NCBI GenBank assembly: GCA_964565895.1
Contig: CAZMGT010000020.1
Coordinates: forward strand, 1-55,810
DNA length: 55,810 nucleotides
Source of the DNA: CAZMGT01 sp964565895
GTDB lineage: Bacteria > Armatimonadota > Zipacnadia > UBA1398 > CAZMGT01
Direction of reading: 5' to 3'
The notes under the pieces are model-generated. The model did no database searches. It saw nothing but the letters and a program-made list of their open reading frames with translations, and had not been told where the DNA came from. This document shows positions 7,098 to 15,073 of this stretch, one piece after another (the first letter of the stretch is position 1; the number at the start of each line of letters is the position of its first letter). A program made the translations under genes and the position numbers.

Positions 7098-9119
7098 ATG
7101 GGCGCTGCGGCGCTGGCCATGGCTTGTGTGATTTTGTTTTTTTGCCTCGGGGCCGGCCGACGAATATTAGGCGCGGCAGCGGAGCAGGTTAACCCGCTGA
7201 GCCGGCTTGCGGCAAGCGGCGGCCTGGGCCTGGCCCTGCTCGCCTACTGGGTGTTTCTTGTGGGCCTGGCGCAGCTTTTGTATCTGCCCGCGCTGATCGT
7301 GGGGATCGCCGGCATTGCTGCGCTGGGCGGGCGCGCCCTGCGCGGAGTGTGCTACGATGTGCGCGAGGCGTTTGGCAGGCCGCAAGGCGTGGCGGGCTGG
7401 GCGATTGCTCTGGCCCTGGCCGTGTGCCTCCTCTGGCCGCTGTGCAACGCCCTGCGCCCGCCGCACGACTGGGACGCGATCTCCTACCACCTGCCCATTC
7501 CCCAGCATTACCTCGCCACGCACGGCATTCGCTACATTGCCTACGACCACCACGCGAACTTTCCCCTGACCATGGAGATGCTCTACACGCTCGGGCTGGG
7601 GTTGGGCAACGATCGCCTGCCCGCGCTGTTTCACTTGGCGACACACGTTTTGTGCCTTTTGGCCATCGCCGGCCTGTGCGAGGGGGAGAAAAAGCCGCGC
7701 GAGGCGGGCAGCAAACGGCGCGGCGGCGCGAAGTCGTTTAAGCACACACCGGCGCTGGGCGCGCTGCTTTTTGCCTCGATTCCCGCGGCGGCGTGGGAGG
7801 CGGGGACGGCCTATGTAGACGTTGCCCTGGCGCTATACCTTGCGCTTGCGGTCACGGCGCTGGTGCACTGGTGGCCGCGGCCGGCGGAGCTGCACTGGGC
7901 GGCGCTTTGCGGCGCGTTTTGCGGCGTGGCGATGGGCATTAAGCATACAGGGGGCATTGCCCTGATTTTCGCGCTGCTTTGCCTTGGGGCAAAGGCGCTC
8001 GCTGAGCGCAAGGCGCTATGGCGGCCGGGGGCGTGGCTTGTGGCGGTTGCGCTTTTGGTGGGCGGGCCGTGGTATGTGCGCAGCTATGTCTACACGGGCA
8101 ACCCGGTATATCCGTTTTTCTTCGGCGGGCGCGGCTGGCCCGAGGAGGGCACGGAACACTACCGCGCAGAGCACAAAAGCCACGGGCTGTACTTTATCGC
8201 GCAGCGGGTCGCCGAGGGAGCATATCGGCCCACCCGCTTGGCCGCTCCGGGGCGCGAGGAGCCCGCTGCCCGCTCGCTTCACGAACGGGCCACGGAGGCG
8301 ATCTTTAAGCGCGGCGTGCCACCAGCGCCGGCGAGCTGGGCGCTGGCCGCGTATTATCTGGCGATGGACCCGCGGCCGTTTTGGGAGGCGCGCTCGCTGT
8401 GCGCTGTATTGGGGCCGGCGTTTTTGGGGCTTTTGCCGCTGCTTTTGTTTTTGCGGCCGGTTTCGCGCGGGGCAAAGGTGGCCCTGTGTGCCGGGCTGGT
8501 GTGGTTTGTCACTTGGACGCACCTAAGCCAGCTTTTGCGCTACCTTTTGCCTGCGCTTGCCCTGTGCGCGCCCGCGGCGGCGGAGGCCGCAGCGCTAGCC
8601 TTTGCGCGCAGGCCGCTTGTCGCGCAATTTGCCAAGGTGGCCGTGGCCGCCATGCTTGCCCTGCCCGTTTACATTTGCGCGTTGCTTTTGGCAAGCACGC
8701 TTCTTGCACCCGCGGACGACGACGCGTATCTCGCGTTGCAGCTTGAGTCCTATCCCGTGATAAAGTGGGCCAACGCAAACCTTCCCCCAACGGCGAAGAT
8801 CGCCACCTATGGCGAGCCACGCTGCTACTACCTCAAGATCCCTTACTTCTGGGCCGACCCGGTGCACAATTTGATCATCAACTACGCAAAGCTGGCCGAC
8901 GCGGAGGATTTGCTCGAGGCGTATAGGAGGGTGGGGGTGACGCATCTTTTGATAAACCGCACGTGGCTAAAGCTTGGCGCATCGCCACAGCAGCGCAGGG
9001 TAGAGCAGATGTGGCGCGAGCTGCTGGAGGAGGGAAAACTCAGGATAGTGCGCGAGGCGGCAGGGGGCGATGTTCTCCTCGTTGAGGTTGCTCCCGAGCG
9101 AGGGGAGCGCGGAAGGTGA
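7098..9119 (+). CDS. GT-C type membrane glycosyltransferase-like protein (GT39/ArnT-like)
   Basis: 673 residues from the ATG at 7098; upstream in-frame sequence overlaps the small gene and is not membrane-like. The protein is mostly hydrophobic helices, beginning with LAMACVILFFCLGAG. A conserved acidic loop (HDWDAISYHL, Asp 124 and 126) after the second or third helix is the hallmark of PMT/ArnT-like GT-C enzymes, where the Asp acts on a polyprenyl-phosphate sugar. The last ~120 residues are soluble. It probably moves a sugar from a lipid carrier to a lipid, glycan or protein on the outer face of the membrane. The DUF547 gene overlaps its stop codon. Confidence 0.75.
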   Translation: MGAAALAMACVILFFCLGAGRRILGAAAEQVNPLSRLAASGGLGLALLAYWVFLVGLAQLLYLPALIVGIAGIAALGGRALRGVCYDVREAFGRPQGVAGWAIALALAVCLLWPLCNALRPPHDWDAISYHLPIPQHYLATHGIRYIAYDHHANFPLTMEMLYTLGLGLGNDRLPALFHLATHVLCLLAIAGLCEGEKKPREAGSKRRGGAKSFKHTPALGALLFASIPAAAWEAGTAYVDVALALYLALAVTALVHWWPRPAELHWAALCGAFCGVAMGIKHTGGIALIFALLCLGAKALAERKALWRPGAWLVAVALLVGGPWYVRSYVYTGNPVYPFFFGGRGWPEEGTEHYRAEHKSHGLYFIAQRVAEGAYRPTRLAAPGREEPAARSLHERATEAIFKRGVPPAPASWALAAYYLAMDPRPFWEARSLCAVLGPAFLGLLPLLLFLRPVSRGAKVALCAGLVWFVTWTHLSQLLRYLLPALALCAPAAAEAAALAFARRPLVAQFAKVAVAAMLALPVYICALLLASTLLAPADDDAYLALQLESYPVIKWANANLPPTAKIATYGEPRCYYLKIPYFWADPVHNLIINYAKLADAEDLLEAYRRVGVTHLLINRTWLKLGASPQQRRVEQMWRELLEEGKLRIVREAAGGDVLLVEVAPERGERGR

Positions 9120-10033
9120 GCGGGAAGGGATATGCTTTAGCGCTATGCGCGCTGGCGGCGCTTGCCGCGCTGCTCTCAGGCTGCCGGCGCGTGGGGCGCG
9201 GCTTCACGGAGGAGCACGAGGTGCCTCAGCCCACGCCGCGCGCGGAGCTGAACTTTCGCGGGCGCGCGGGACAAGTCGCCGACGCGGGAATTTGGGACGG
9301 CTTGCTCAAGGACTACGTGCGCGACGGGCTAGTAGACTATGAAGCGATACGGCGCGACCCACGGCTGTGGCGCTATCTACGGCAGCTTGGCGCAACAAAT
9401 CCAAAGGCGATTGCCTCGCCCCAGGAGCGGCTGGCGCTTTTGCTCAATGCCTATAACTGCTTCGTCGTCGAGGGCGTCGTTAAGCGTTGGCCGCTGCGCA
9501 GCGTGAGGGACTTTCCCGAGTTTTTCAGCGAGAAAAGCCACAAGCTGGGAGGGATTTACATTAGCCTGGACGAGGTAGAGCAGCTCATTCGTGCGTTGGG
9601 CGAGCCGCGCGTGCACTGCGCGCTTGTCCGCGGAAGCCGAGGCGACCCCACCCTGCGCCAGGAGGCCTATGTGAGCGCGGCCCTCGACGCTCAACTGGAA
9701 AGCGACTGCTTGGAGGTGATCAACAACCCGCGCTGGGTTCGGGTGGACCGCGAGCGGCGCACGGTTTACCTGGCCGACTTCTTCCGCGAGTTTCTAGAGG
9801 ATCTGCGCTCGCGGGCGGAGTTTCCCGAGGAGGAGCTTTTGGATTTCATCTACGACCGGCTAAACTCGCCGCGCGAGCGCGACGTCTTGGCGCTTGAGGA
9901 CCGGCACATTGAGTTTCTCCCGCACGACTGGCGAATAAACGCTGGGCGGTTTGCCCGCCGGCCGACGGCAACGCCCGCACCCGAGGGCGAACGGGCGGCG
10001 AGGGAGAGAAAAGAAGGCGCTGGGGCGCGCTAG
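9116..10033 (+). CDS. DUF547 domain lipoprotein
   Basis: 305 residues; the GTG overlaps the previous stop (GTGA). The N-terminus is a lipoprotein signal (ALAALAALLSGC), so the mature protein is lipid-anchored. Residues ~60-230 match DUF547: LLNAYNCFVVEGV, then VHCALVRGSRGDP, TLRQEAY and LADFFREFL. DUF547 proteins resemble transglutaminase/NlpC-type thiol folds, but the family's Cys in the VHxALVCAS block is replaced here by Arg (ALVRGS), so that activity may be missing. The C-terminal ~40 residues are charged and probably disordered. Coupled translation with the glycosyltransferase suggests an envelope role. Confidence 0.8.
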   Translation: MSGKGYALALCALAALAALLSGCRRVGRGFTEEHEVPQPTPRAELNFRGRAGQVADAGIWDGLLKDYVRDGLVDYEAIRRDPRLWRYLRQLGATNPKAIASPQERLALLLNAYNCFVVEGVVKRWPLRSVRDFPEFFSEKSHKLGGIYISLDEVEQLIRALGEPRVHCALVRGSRGDPTLRQEAYVSAALDAQLESDCLEVINNPRWVRVDRERRTVYLADFFREFLEDLRSRAEFPEEELLDFIYDRLNSPRERDVLALEDRHIEFLPHDWRINAGRFARRPTATPAPEGERAARERKEGAGAR

Positions 10034-10154
10034 GAGCGGGTCGCTGCGCTCGCCACGGCCCGATGGCTTTATCCGGCGGCGCAACAAAGCAGCGCCGAAG
10101 ACGGCCACCTAAAGGAAATCCAGGAACACATCTTAGCGCACGGGGGAGGAGCCC

Positions 10155-11306
10155 ATGGCCCAGGAGCTAAGCTCGGCTGAGCGCCTGCTGAGGACAATCC
10201 GCTGGGAGCCGCACGACCGCGTGCCCATCCTCTCGCCCGTTCCCTATGACCCCACGAACGACCTAATCGAGGACCGCCGGCCAGCATGGCAGCGCGAGGC
10301 GAACTTTGAAGCGGTTCTTGAGCTCGTGCGCAGCTACTGCGATGTGTTTTGTCGCGCCCGCGGCCTTGGGGCAATGTTCGACCGCCGCTTTCTCCTCACC
10401 CCGCCGGAGTATATCGAGGTTGTCGAGCAAGGGCGCGTGGGCAACCGCTACGTTGTCGTGCACCGCATTAGGACCCCCAAGGGCGAGCTGCGCACAACAA
10501 CGGAGACCGTGGACGGCATTCACACCAGCTACTACACCGAGCCCCTGCTTAAGGACCTGGACGACGTAGAGCGCATTCTCTCCGTGCCCTATCACTTCGA
10601 CCCGCCGGACTTGGCCCCATTTTTCGAGCACCGCGCGCGCATTGGCGAGCGCGGTCTGGCTATGGTCGGCGTGTCTACGCCGATGGTTTGCGTGTCGCGC
10701 ATGTTGCAGTTTGAGCAATTCTTAATGTGGTGCGCCACAGAGCGGGAGACGATCGTCCGGCTCGTGGAAACTGCGTTTGAGAGGATCTACGAGCGGCTGA
10801 AGTGGCTGCTTGAGCGCGGGGTGGGGCCGGTGTTTTGGATGGGCGGGTCGGAGCAGGCTACGCCGCCGATGATGTCGCGCCCGTTTTTCGAGGACCTGGT
10901 TGTCAAATACGACAAGCAGCTCATGGACCTTATCCATAGCTACGGCGCCTATGTTTACATGCACTGCCACGGGAAGATCGGCACGGTGTTCGACCTCATC
11001 CTAGACATGGGGCCGGACCTGCTCGACCCCCTCGAGCCCCCGCCGGACGGCGACTTGGAGCTTGCCGAAGCCAAACAGCGGGCGCGGGGGAAGATCGTCC
11101 TCGTGGGAAACATCGAGCCGCGCGACTTAGAGTTTGCCGACCGCGCGACCGTGCGCGAGAAGGTGCGCCGAGCGATTTGCGAGGGGGGCAAGGAGGGGTT
11201 CATCCTTAAGGCGACGGACACGGCGTTTGCCCCGCTTAGCGACCGCTATCGCGACAACTGCATTGAATATATCAACGCCGGGCTGGAGTTCGGGCGGATT
11301 GCCTAG
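10155..11306 (+). CDS. Uroporphyrinogen decarboxylase (UroD) family protein, probable methyltransferase-like
   Basis: 383 residues with GGGGAGGAG upstream. The N-terminus (SSAERLLRTIRWEPHDRVPI) and the C-terminal block (VLVGNIEPRDLEF, then EGGKEGFILKATD) are typical of the UroD/MtaA superfamily barrel. No other haem gene is near, and such stand-alone proteins usually act as methyl transferases or have unknown roles. Corrinoid methyltransferases bind zinc with HxC and a later Cys; here the site reads H270-C271-H272 and the later Cys is missing from KATDTAFAP, so zinc binding is uncertain. About 120 bases without a recognisable gene separate it from the DUF547 gene. Confidence 0.78.
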   Translation: MAQELSSAERLLRTIRWEPHDRVPILSPVPYDPTNDLIEDRRPAWQREANFEAVLELVRSYCDVFCRARGLGAMFDRRFLLTPPEYIEVVEQGRVGNRYVVVHRIRTPKGELRTTTETVDGIHTSYYTEPLLKDLDDVERILSVPYHFDPPDLAPFFEHRARIGERGLAMVGVSTPMVCVSRMLQFEQFLMWCATERETIVRLVETAFERIYERLKWLLERGVGPVFWMGGSEQATPPMMSRPFFEDLVVKYDKQLMDLIHSYGAYVYMHCHGKIGTVFDLILDMGPDLLDPLEPPPDGDLELAEAKQRARGKIVLVGNIEPRDLEFADRATVREKVRRAICEGGKEGFILKATDTAFAPLSDRYRDNCIEYINAGLEFGRIA

Positions 11307-11431
11307 CGCAAAAGTCAGCGCGGCGACCGGCGAGCGGAGCAGGGCTTATTTCGAGCATGTGGCCAGCGCCCGCCGCCGAAGGCCGGCTTTGCGTTGCTCG
11401 CTTACACAACGCACTCCCCGCCGGTTGCTCC

Positions 11432-12898
11432 CTAGGATGTCGCGGTCTGCGCCCCGGGTGGAGGAAAGGCCCGCGCCGCGTCGTCGAGGACAAGCAGCCA
11501 GTCGTTGTCTACGCCGGCCGAAGGCGTGGCGAACCTACGCCTGCCGGCGCAGGGAAATTCGCCGATCGCCATATGCTCGCCGCTGCGCGGGTTAAACCAA
11601 TATGCGCGGGCGCGCTTGGCGGAAAGCTTCGTCATCTCTAGGACAACCTCGCCCCCGCGGGGGAGATAGAGCAGGGCAAACGAGCCGTCGGCCGCGCGCC
11701 CCGCTTGGACGTGCTCCTCGCCCGGGCGCTGGCCGGCGGCGATCAACGCTTGGTCGGGGACGAGCAAATACCACGGGCGCGACTCAAACAGCCGGCGCAT
11801 AATGCCCATGTGCGTTGCCCCGGGAAAGTGCAGGGCCTTGCGCCAGGGAGTGTTAGGGTGGGCATAGGGCTGCTGCCTGGGGTTTTGCGGGTCGTAAAAC
11901 TGCCACAGGTCGTGGCAGCCGTAGGTGTGGCCGGCAGCGCTGGCGAGGACCGCCCAATATGCCTGCTCGCGCACAAGCGCGCTTGTGCCCCTCGTTTTGC
12001 CATCCCACTTGCCCGGGCTGGCCCAATAGCGCGAGCCGTCTGGGTGATAGGGGTGGTTTTCGTAGCAGGGCTCGAGATCGATAACTGGCCGGGTGGGCTT
12101 TTGCGCGCGCTCTTTGGCGATTAGCCGATAGGTGGGGTAGCCGAGCTGGTGGCCGGAGTATGCGCCGTAGATGTCGAGCCAGGGCTCGCCGTCGAAGAAA
12201 TATGAGGCACACAGGCGCTCCACATAGATGTTCTCCGGGGGCATGGGCTTGCCGTTTTTCGCTCCGTGAAAGGTCATGAGCAGATCGCGCTCGCCATCGC
12301 CCTCGTCAAGGCCCTCGATCATCGCGTGGAGGATGTCCTCGTAGCCCTCGGGGTTTCTATCGCCCCCGATGACCCAAACGACGTCGCAGTCCTTATAGCG
12401 GCGGCCGACGTAGCGGCCGAACGTGCGCGCGTTTTGCGGGTTAAACGGGTGGGGCCAGCGGCCGACGTAGTCGTACATCCAATCGCTCCACGAGGGGGCG
12501 ATGGCCACGACGAGGCCCAGGGAGTTGGCCAGGCGCACGACGTAGTCGACGTATTCGAAGTACTTTTCGTTAGGCCGGGCGGGGTCTTTGCCCAAAAGCG
12601 GCGGCTGGCCATAGGCGTTCACCTCGTCCTGCCCCGCCTTCCAACCGATGAGCATGGCCATGACGACGGTAAACCCCTTTTGCGCGCGGTCTTTGAGGTA
12701 TTGCTCGGCCTCCTCGCGGTTGAGCATAACGAACAGGTCCCAGGCGGTGTCGGCAAGGTAGAAGAAGGGCTTGCCGTCTTTGAGCAGGTAGCGGCCGTTT
12801 GCGCTTACGCTGAGCTTTGAGGCGTGGGCCGCCGCACAAAAAGCGGCGCAGAAGGCCGCGAGAGAGCAAGCAAGGAAAACGCCGCGCAACTGAGGCAC
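11432..12898 (-). CDS. DUF4038/GH140-like exported glycoside hydrolase (apiosidase-like)
   Basis: 488 residues from the GTG at 12898, with GGGAGGTGA nine bases upstream. A signal peptide (VFLACSLAAFCAAFCAAAHA) precedes SVSANGRYLLKDGKPFFYLADTAWDLF in segments, the standard opening of DUF4038 barrels. Further family features are WVIGGDRNPEG, the Glu-containing VIDLEPCYEN and a C-terminal beta domain like the putative collagen-binding domain of this family. Characterised relatives (GH140) cleave apiose from rhamnogalacturonan II; the substrate here is unknown. It follows the ADP-ribosylglycohydrolase-like gene in the same direction. Confidence 0.82.
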   Translation of the reverse strand: MPQLRGVFLACSLAAFCAAFCAAAHASKLSVSANGRYLLKDGKPFFYLADTAWDLFVMLNREEAEQYLKDRAQKGFTVVMAMLIGWKAGQDEVNAYGQPPLLGKDPARPNEKYFEYVDYVVRLANSLGLVVAIAPSWSDWMYDYVGRWPHPFNPQNARTFGRYVGRRYKDCDVVWVIGGDRNPEGYEDILHAMIEGLDEGDGERDLLMTFHGAKNGKPMPPENIYVERLCASYFFDGEPWLDIYGAYSGHQLGYPTYRLIAKERAQKPTRPVIDLEPCYENHPYHPDGSRYWASPGKWDGKTRGTSALVREQAYWAVLASAAGHTYGCHDLWQFYDPQNPRQQPYAHPNTPWRKALHFPGATHMGIMRRLFESRPWYLLVPDQALIAAGQRPGEEHVQAGRAADGSFALLYLPRGGEVVLEMTKLSAKRARAYWFNPRSGEHMAIGEFPCAGRRRFATPSAGVDNDWLLVLDDAARAFPPPGAQTATS

Positions 12899-13008
12899 GT
12901 TGCGCTCACCTCCCTGGAACAGGCAAAACGGCCAACGCCCACGACGAGCGCTGCCGAGACGACGGATGGCGCAGGCCCTTCGCCCAGGGCGCGCGCCGGG
13001 GCCGCGGG

Positions 13009-14952
13009 CTAGCGATAGAACACTTCGAGCTCGGCGATCGAGGTAAAGTCCGCGGAGCCGCCGGGCTCGCCGATTATCCGCACACCGGCGCAGGCGACGG
13101 GGTCGAACGTAAGCACATAGCGGCCAAACGGCTTGCGCCCCTCGCGCTTGTCGGCGAAGTTATATCTGGGGCGAATTTGCAGGCCGGAGACGTTGGTCCA
13201 CTGCCCCGTGTCAAGGTCGAGGTATTGCACCCAAAGGCTCGTCCACCAACCGCCATCGTTAAAGTGCTTGCCTTCGATATACACCACTTCGTTAACCGTG
13301 ACGGGCTCGAGGAAGCGGATGGCGTACCAGTCTAAGTCGAGCTTGTTGTCGCCGTCGAAGCTGTCGTAGTTTTCGGCAACGTTGCCGTTGCGAATTACCT
13401 CGATGTTCTTCAGCCCGCTGCCCGTGGGCGCGGTAATGCGCGCGTCGGCATAGGCGGTGGGGCGCAGGGCAAGGTTTTCGTCGCTCTTTTCGTTTTTCGG
13501 CGCGCCGGCGACCCTTCCCCCAAGCACGGGCTTCGTCGGCCCCATTTCGCCGTAGGGCATGACCACTTTAAGCGAGTAGAAATAGCGCTTGCCCGGCTGG
13601 GCCGAAGCGTCGGCCCAGTGGTCAACGTCGCCCACGCGAGCGAGCTCAACGGGCTTGCCTCCCTCCTCGGCGCGGAAGATGCGGTAACCCCGCGCGGTAG
13701 GGATGCGGCGCCAGCGCAGGAGAACCTGCGCCTGCTTTCCCACCGCCGGGGTGACCTTTAAGCGGAGGAGGAAGTCGGCGTCGAACCACTGCTCAAGAGG
13801 CAGGGGCTTGGGCTGCTCCACGGGGACGAGCCACACCTCCTTGCCCCCGCGCTGGACGACCTTGCCCCCGTTAGCGAGGACAATTTCGCGGGCGATCTTC
13901 GCGCACACGTCGCCGAGCATGTTAAAGCTGTAGTCGGTATAGCTAAACTTTCTGTCGGCGATCGCCGGAATGCCCGCGGTGAACTGCTTGGGGATCGCGC
14001 GATAGCCGAGGATGCAGCCCAAAACGCCCCCCGCGCTGGAGGGGTTGCAATCGGAATCTTGCCCGCAGCGGGTAGCGATCTCCAGCGTGCGCGCCATGTC
14101 GCCCTTGCCCCAGAGGAGACCGATGGCGACATAGGCCCCGTTTAGCTTGGCGTCGATGTTAAACGGATTGTCGCGGCCGCAGTGGTCCATCCACGCCCAC
14201 TTTTGCTGAATGTAGCGCCAGCAGGGCCGAGGGTCGTCGGGATTCTTCGCATATTGGGCGAGCACGTCGCGAATCACGGCGGCGTAGAAGCTGTCGCGGG
14301 GGACATTGGCCAAGCCCGCGCGGACGACACGCTCCACGTCGCTTTCGAAAAACGCCGCGGCATACATTCCCCCGATAAACGAGCCGCCGTAAACGCCGTC
14401 GCCGAAGTTCATCACGTGGCCGAAGACGTTGCACAGCTTGTTGCACGTCGCGGGCATCCCGGGGCAGACGATCCCCGTAAAGTCGGACTCGATCTGAAAG
14501 TCAATGTCGTCAAAATGGGGGTTGTTAGAATAGTGCCCGGAAAGGGGGGGCATGATGCCCTTACGGCAGTTGTCGCGGCCGGCGCGGTTGGCGTGCCACA
14601 GGCGATACTTGGAGGCGGCAAACGCCTCGCCCGCCTGCTCGAACGTTACCCCAAGGCCGAATTGCTCCAGGCACTTTAAAAACGTCATTTCCACATAGCA
14701 GTCGTCCTGATTGATCGCCCGAGCGACGCGGTCGGGCGTCCACGGTTGCATCTCGCCCTCGTAGTAAAACCCGCGCCATTTGAACTCGCTCCAGTCGCCA
14801 TAGGTAACGCCGATCATCTGCCCCGCCCAGGCGCCGCGGCACTTGTCCAGGTAGCGCTCGAGGGGAAGCTCGAGCAGCTTTTGCTGGGCGCAACAGGAAG
14901 TGAACAACGCGCACAGGGCGAGCGCCGAAAATAGCACAGCGCGGCGGTTCAT
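13009..14952 (-). CDS. Exported ADP-ribosylglycohydrolase-family lipoprotein with Fn3-like and C-terminal beta-sandwich domains
   Basis: 647 residues from the ATG at 14952 behind GGGGAGG. The signal ends in a lipobox (ALFTSC). Residues ~35-380 are an ADP-ribosylglycohydrolase fold: GAWAGQMIGVTYGD, then NQDDCYVEMTFL in place of the usual TDDT, and CGQDSDCNPSSAGG in place of DTDT. The metal-binding Asp pairs are kept while neighbouring Thr residues differ. An Fn3-like segment (VLLRWRRIPTARGYRIFR) and a discoidin-like C-terminal domain of ~140 residues follow. Export and added domains suggest action on an extracellular glycoside, not on ADP-ribosylated protein. Confidence 0.78.
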   Translation of the reverse strand: MNRRAVLFSALALCALFTSCCAQQKLLELPLERYLDKCRGAWAGQMIGVTYGDWSEFKWRGFYYEGEMQPWTPDRVARAINQDDCYVEMTFLKCLEQFGLGVTFEQAGEAFAASKYRLWHANRAGRDNCRKGIMPPLSGHYSNNPHFDDIDFQIESDFTGIVCPGMPATCNKLCNVFGHVMNFGDGVYGGSFIGGMYAAAFFESDVERVVRAGLANVPRDSFYAAVIRDVLAQYAKNPDDPRPCWRYIQQKWAWMDHCGRDNPFNIDAKLNGAYVAIGLLWGKGDMARTLEIATRCGQDSDCNPSSAGGVLGCILGYRAIPKQFTAGIPAIADRKFSYTDYSFNMLGDVCAKIAREIVLANGGKVVQRGGKEVWLVPVEQPKPLPLEQWFDADFLLRLKVTPAVGKQAQVLLRWRRIPTARGYRIFRAEEGGKPVELARVGDVDHWADASAQPGKRYFYSLKVVMPYGEMGPTKPVLGGRVAGAPKNEKSDENLALRPTAYADARITAPTGSGLKNIEVIRNGNVAENYDSFDGDNKLDLDWYAIRFLEPVTVNEVVYIEGKHFNDGGWWTSLWVQYLDLDTGQWTNVSGLQIRPRYNFADKREGRKPFGRYVLTFDPVACAGVRIIGEPGGSADFTSIAELEVFYR

Positions 14953-15073
14953 GGCCAAACCTCCCCGGGAGAACGGTGGGAGGAGATTCGCCGCATAGCC
15001 GGCGTCCCCCTTTCCCTCCGCGGAGGTGATCTGCGCCCTGGTGCGCAATTTTCCCCGCAAGGAGGGAGCGAAG

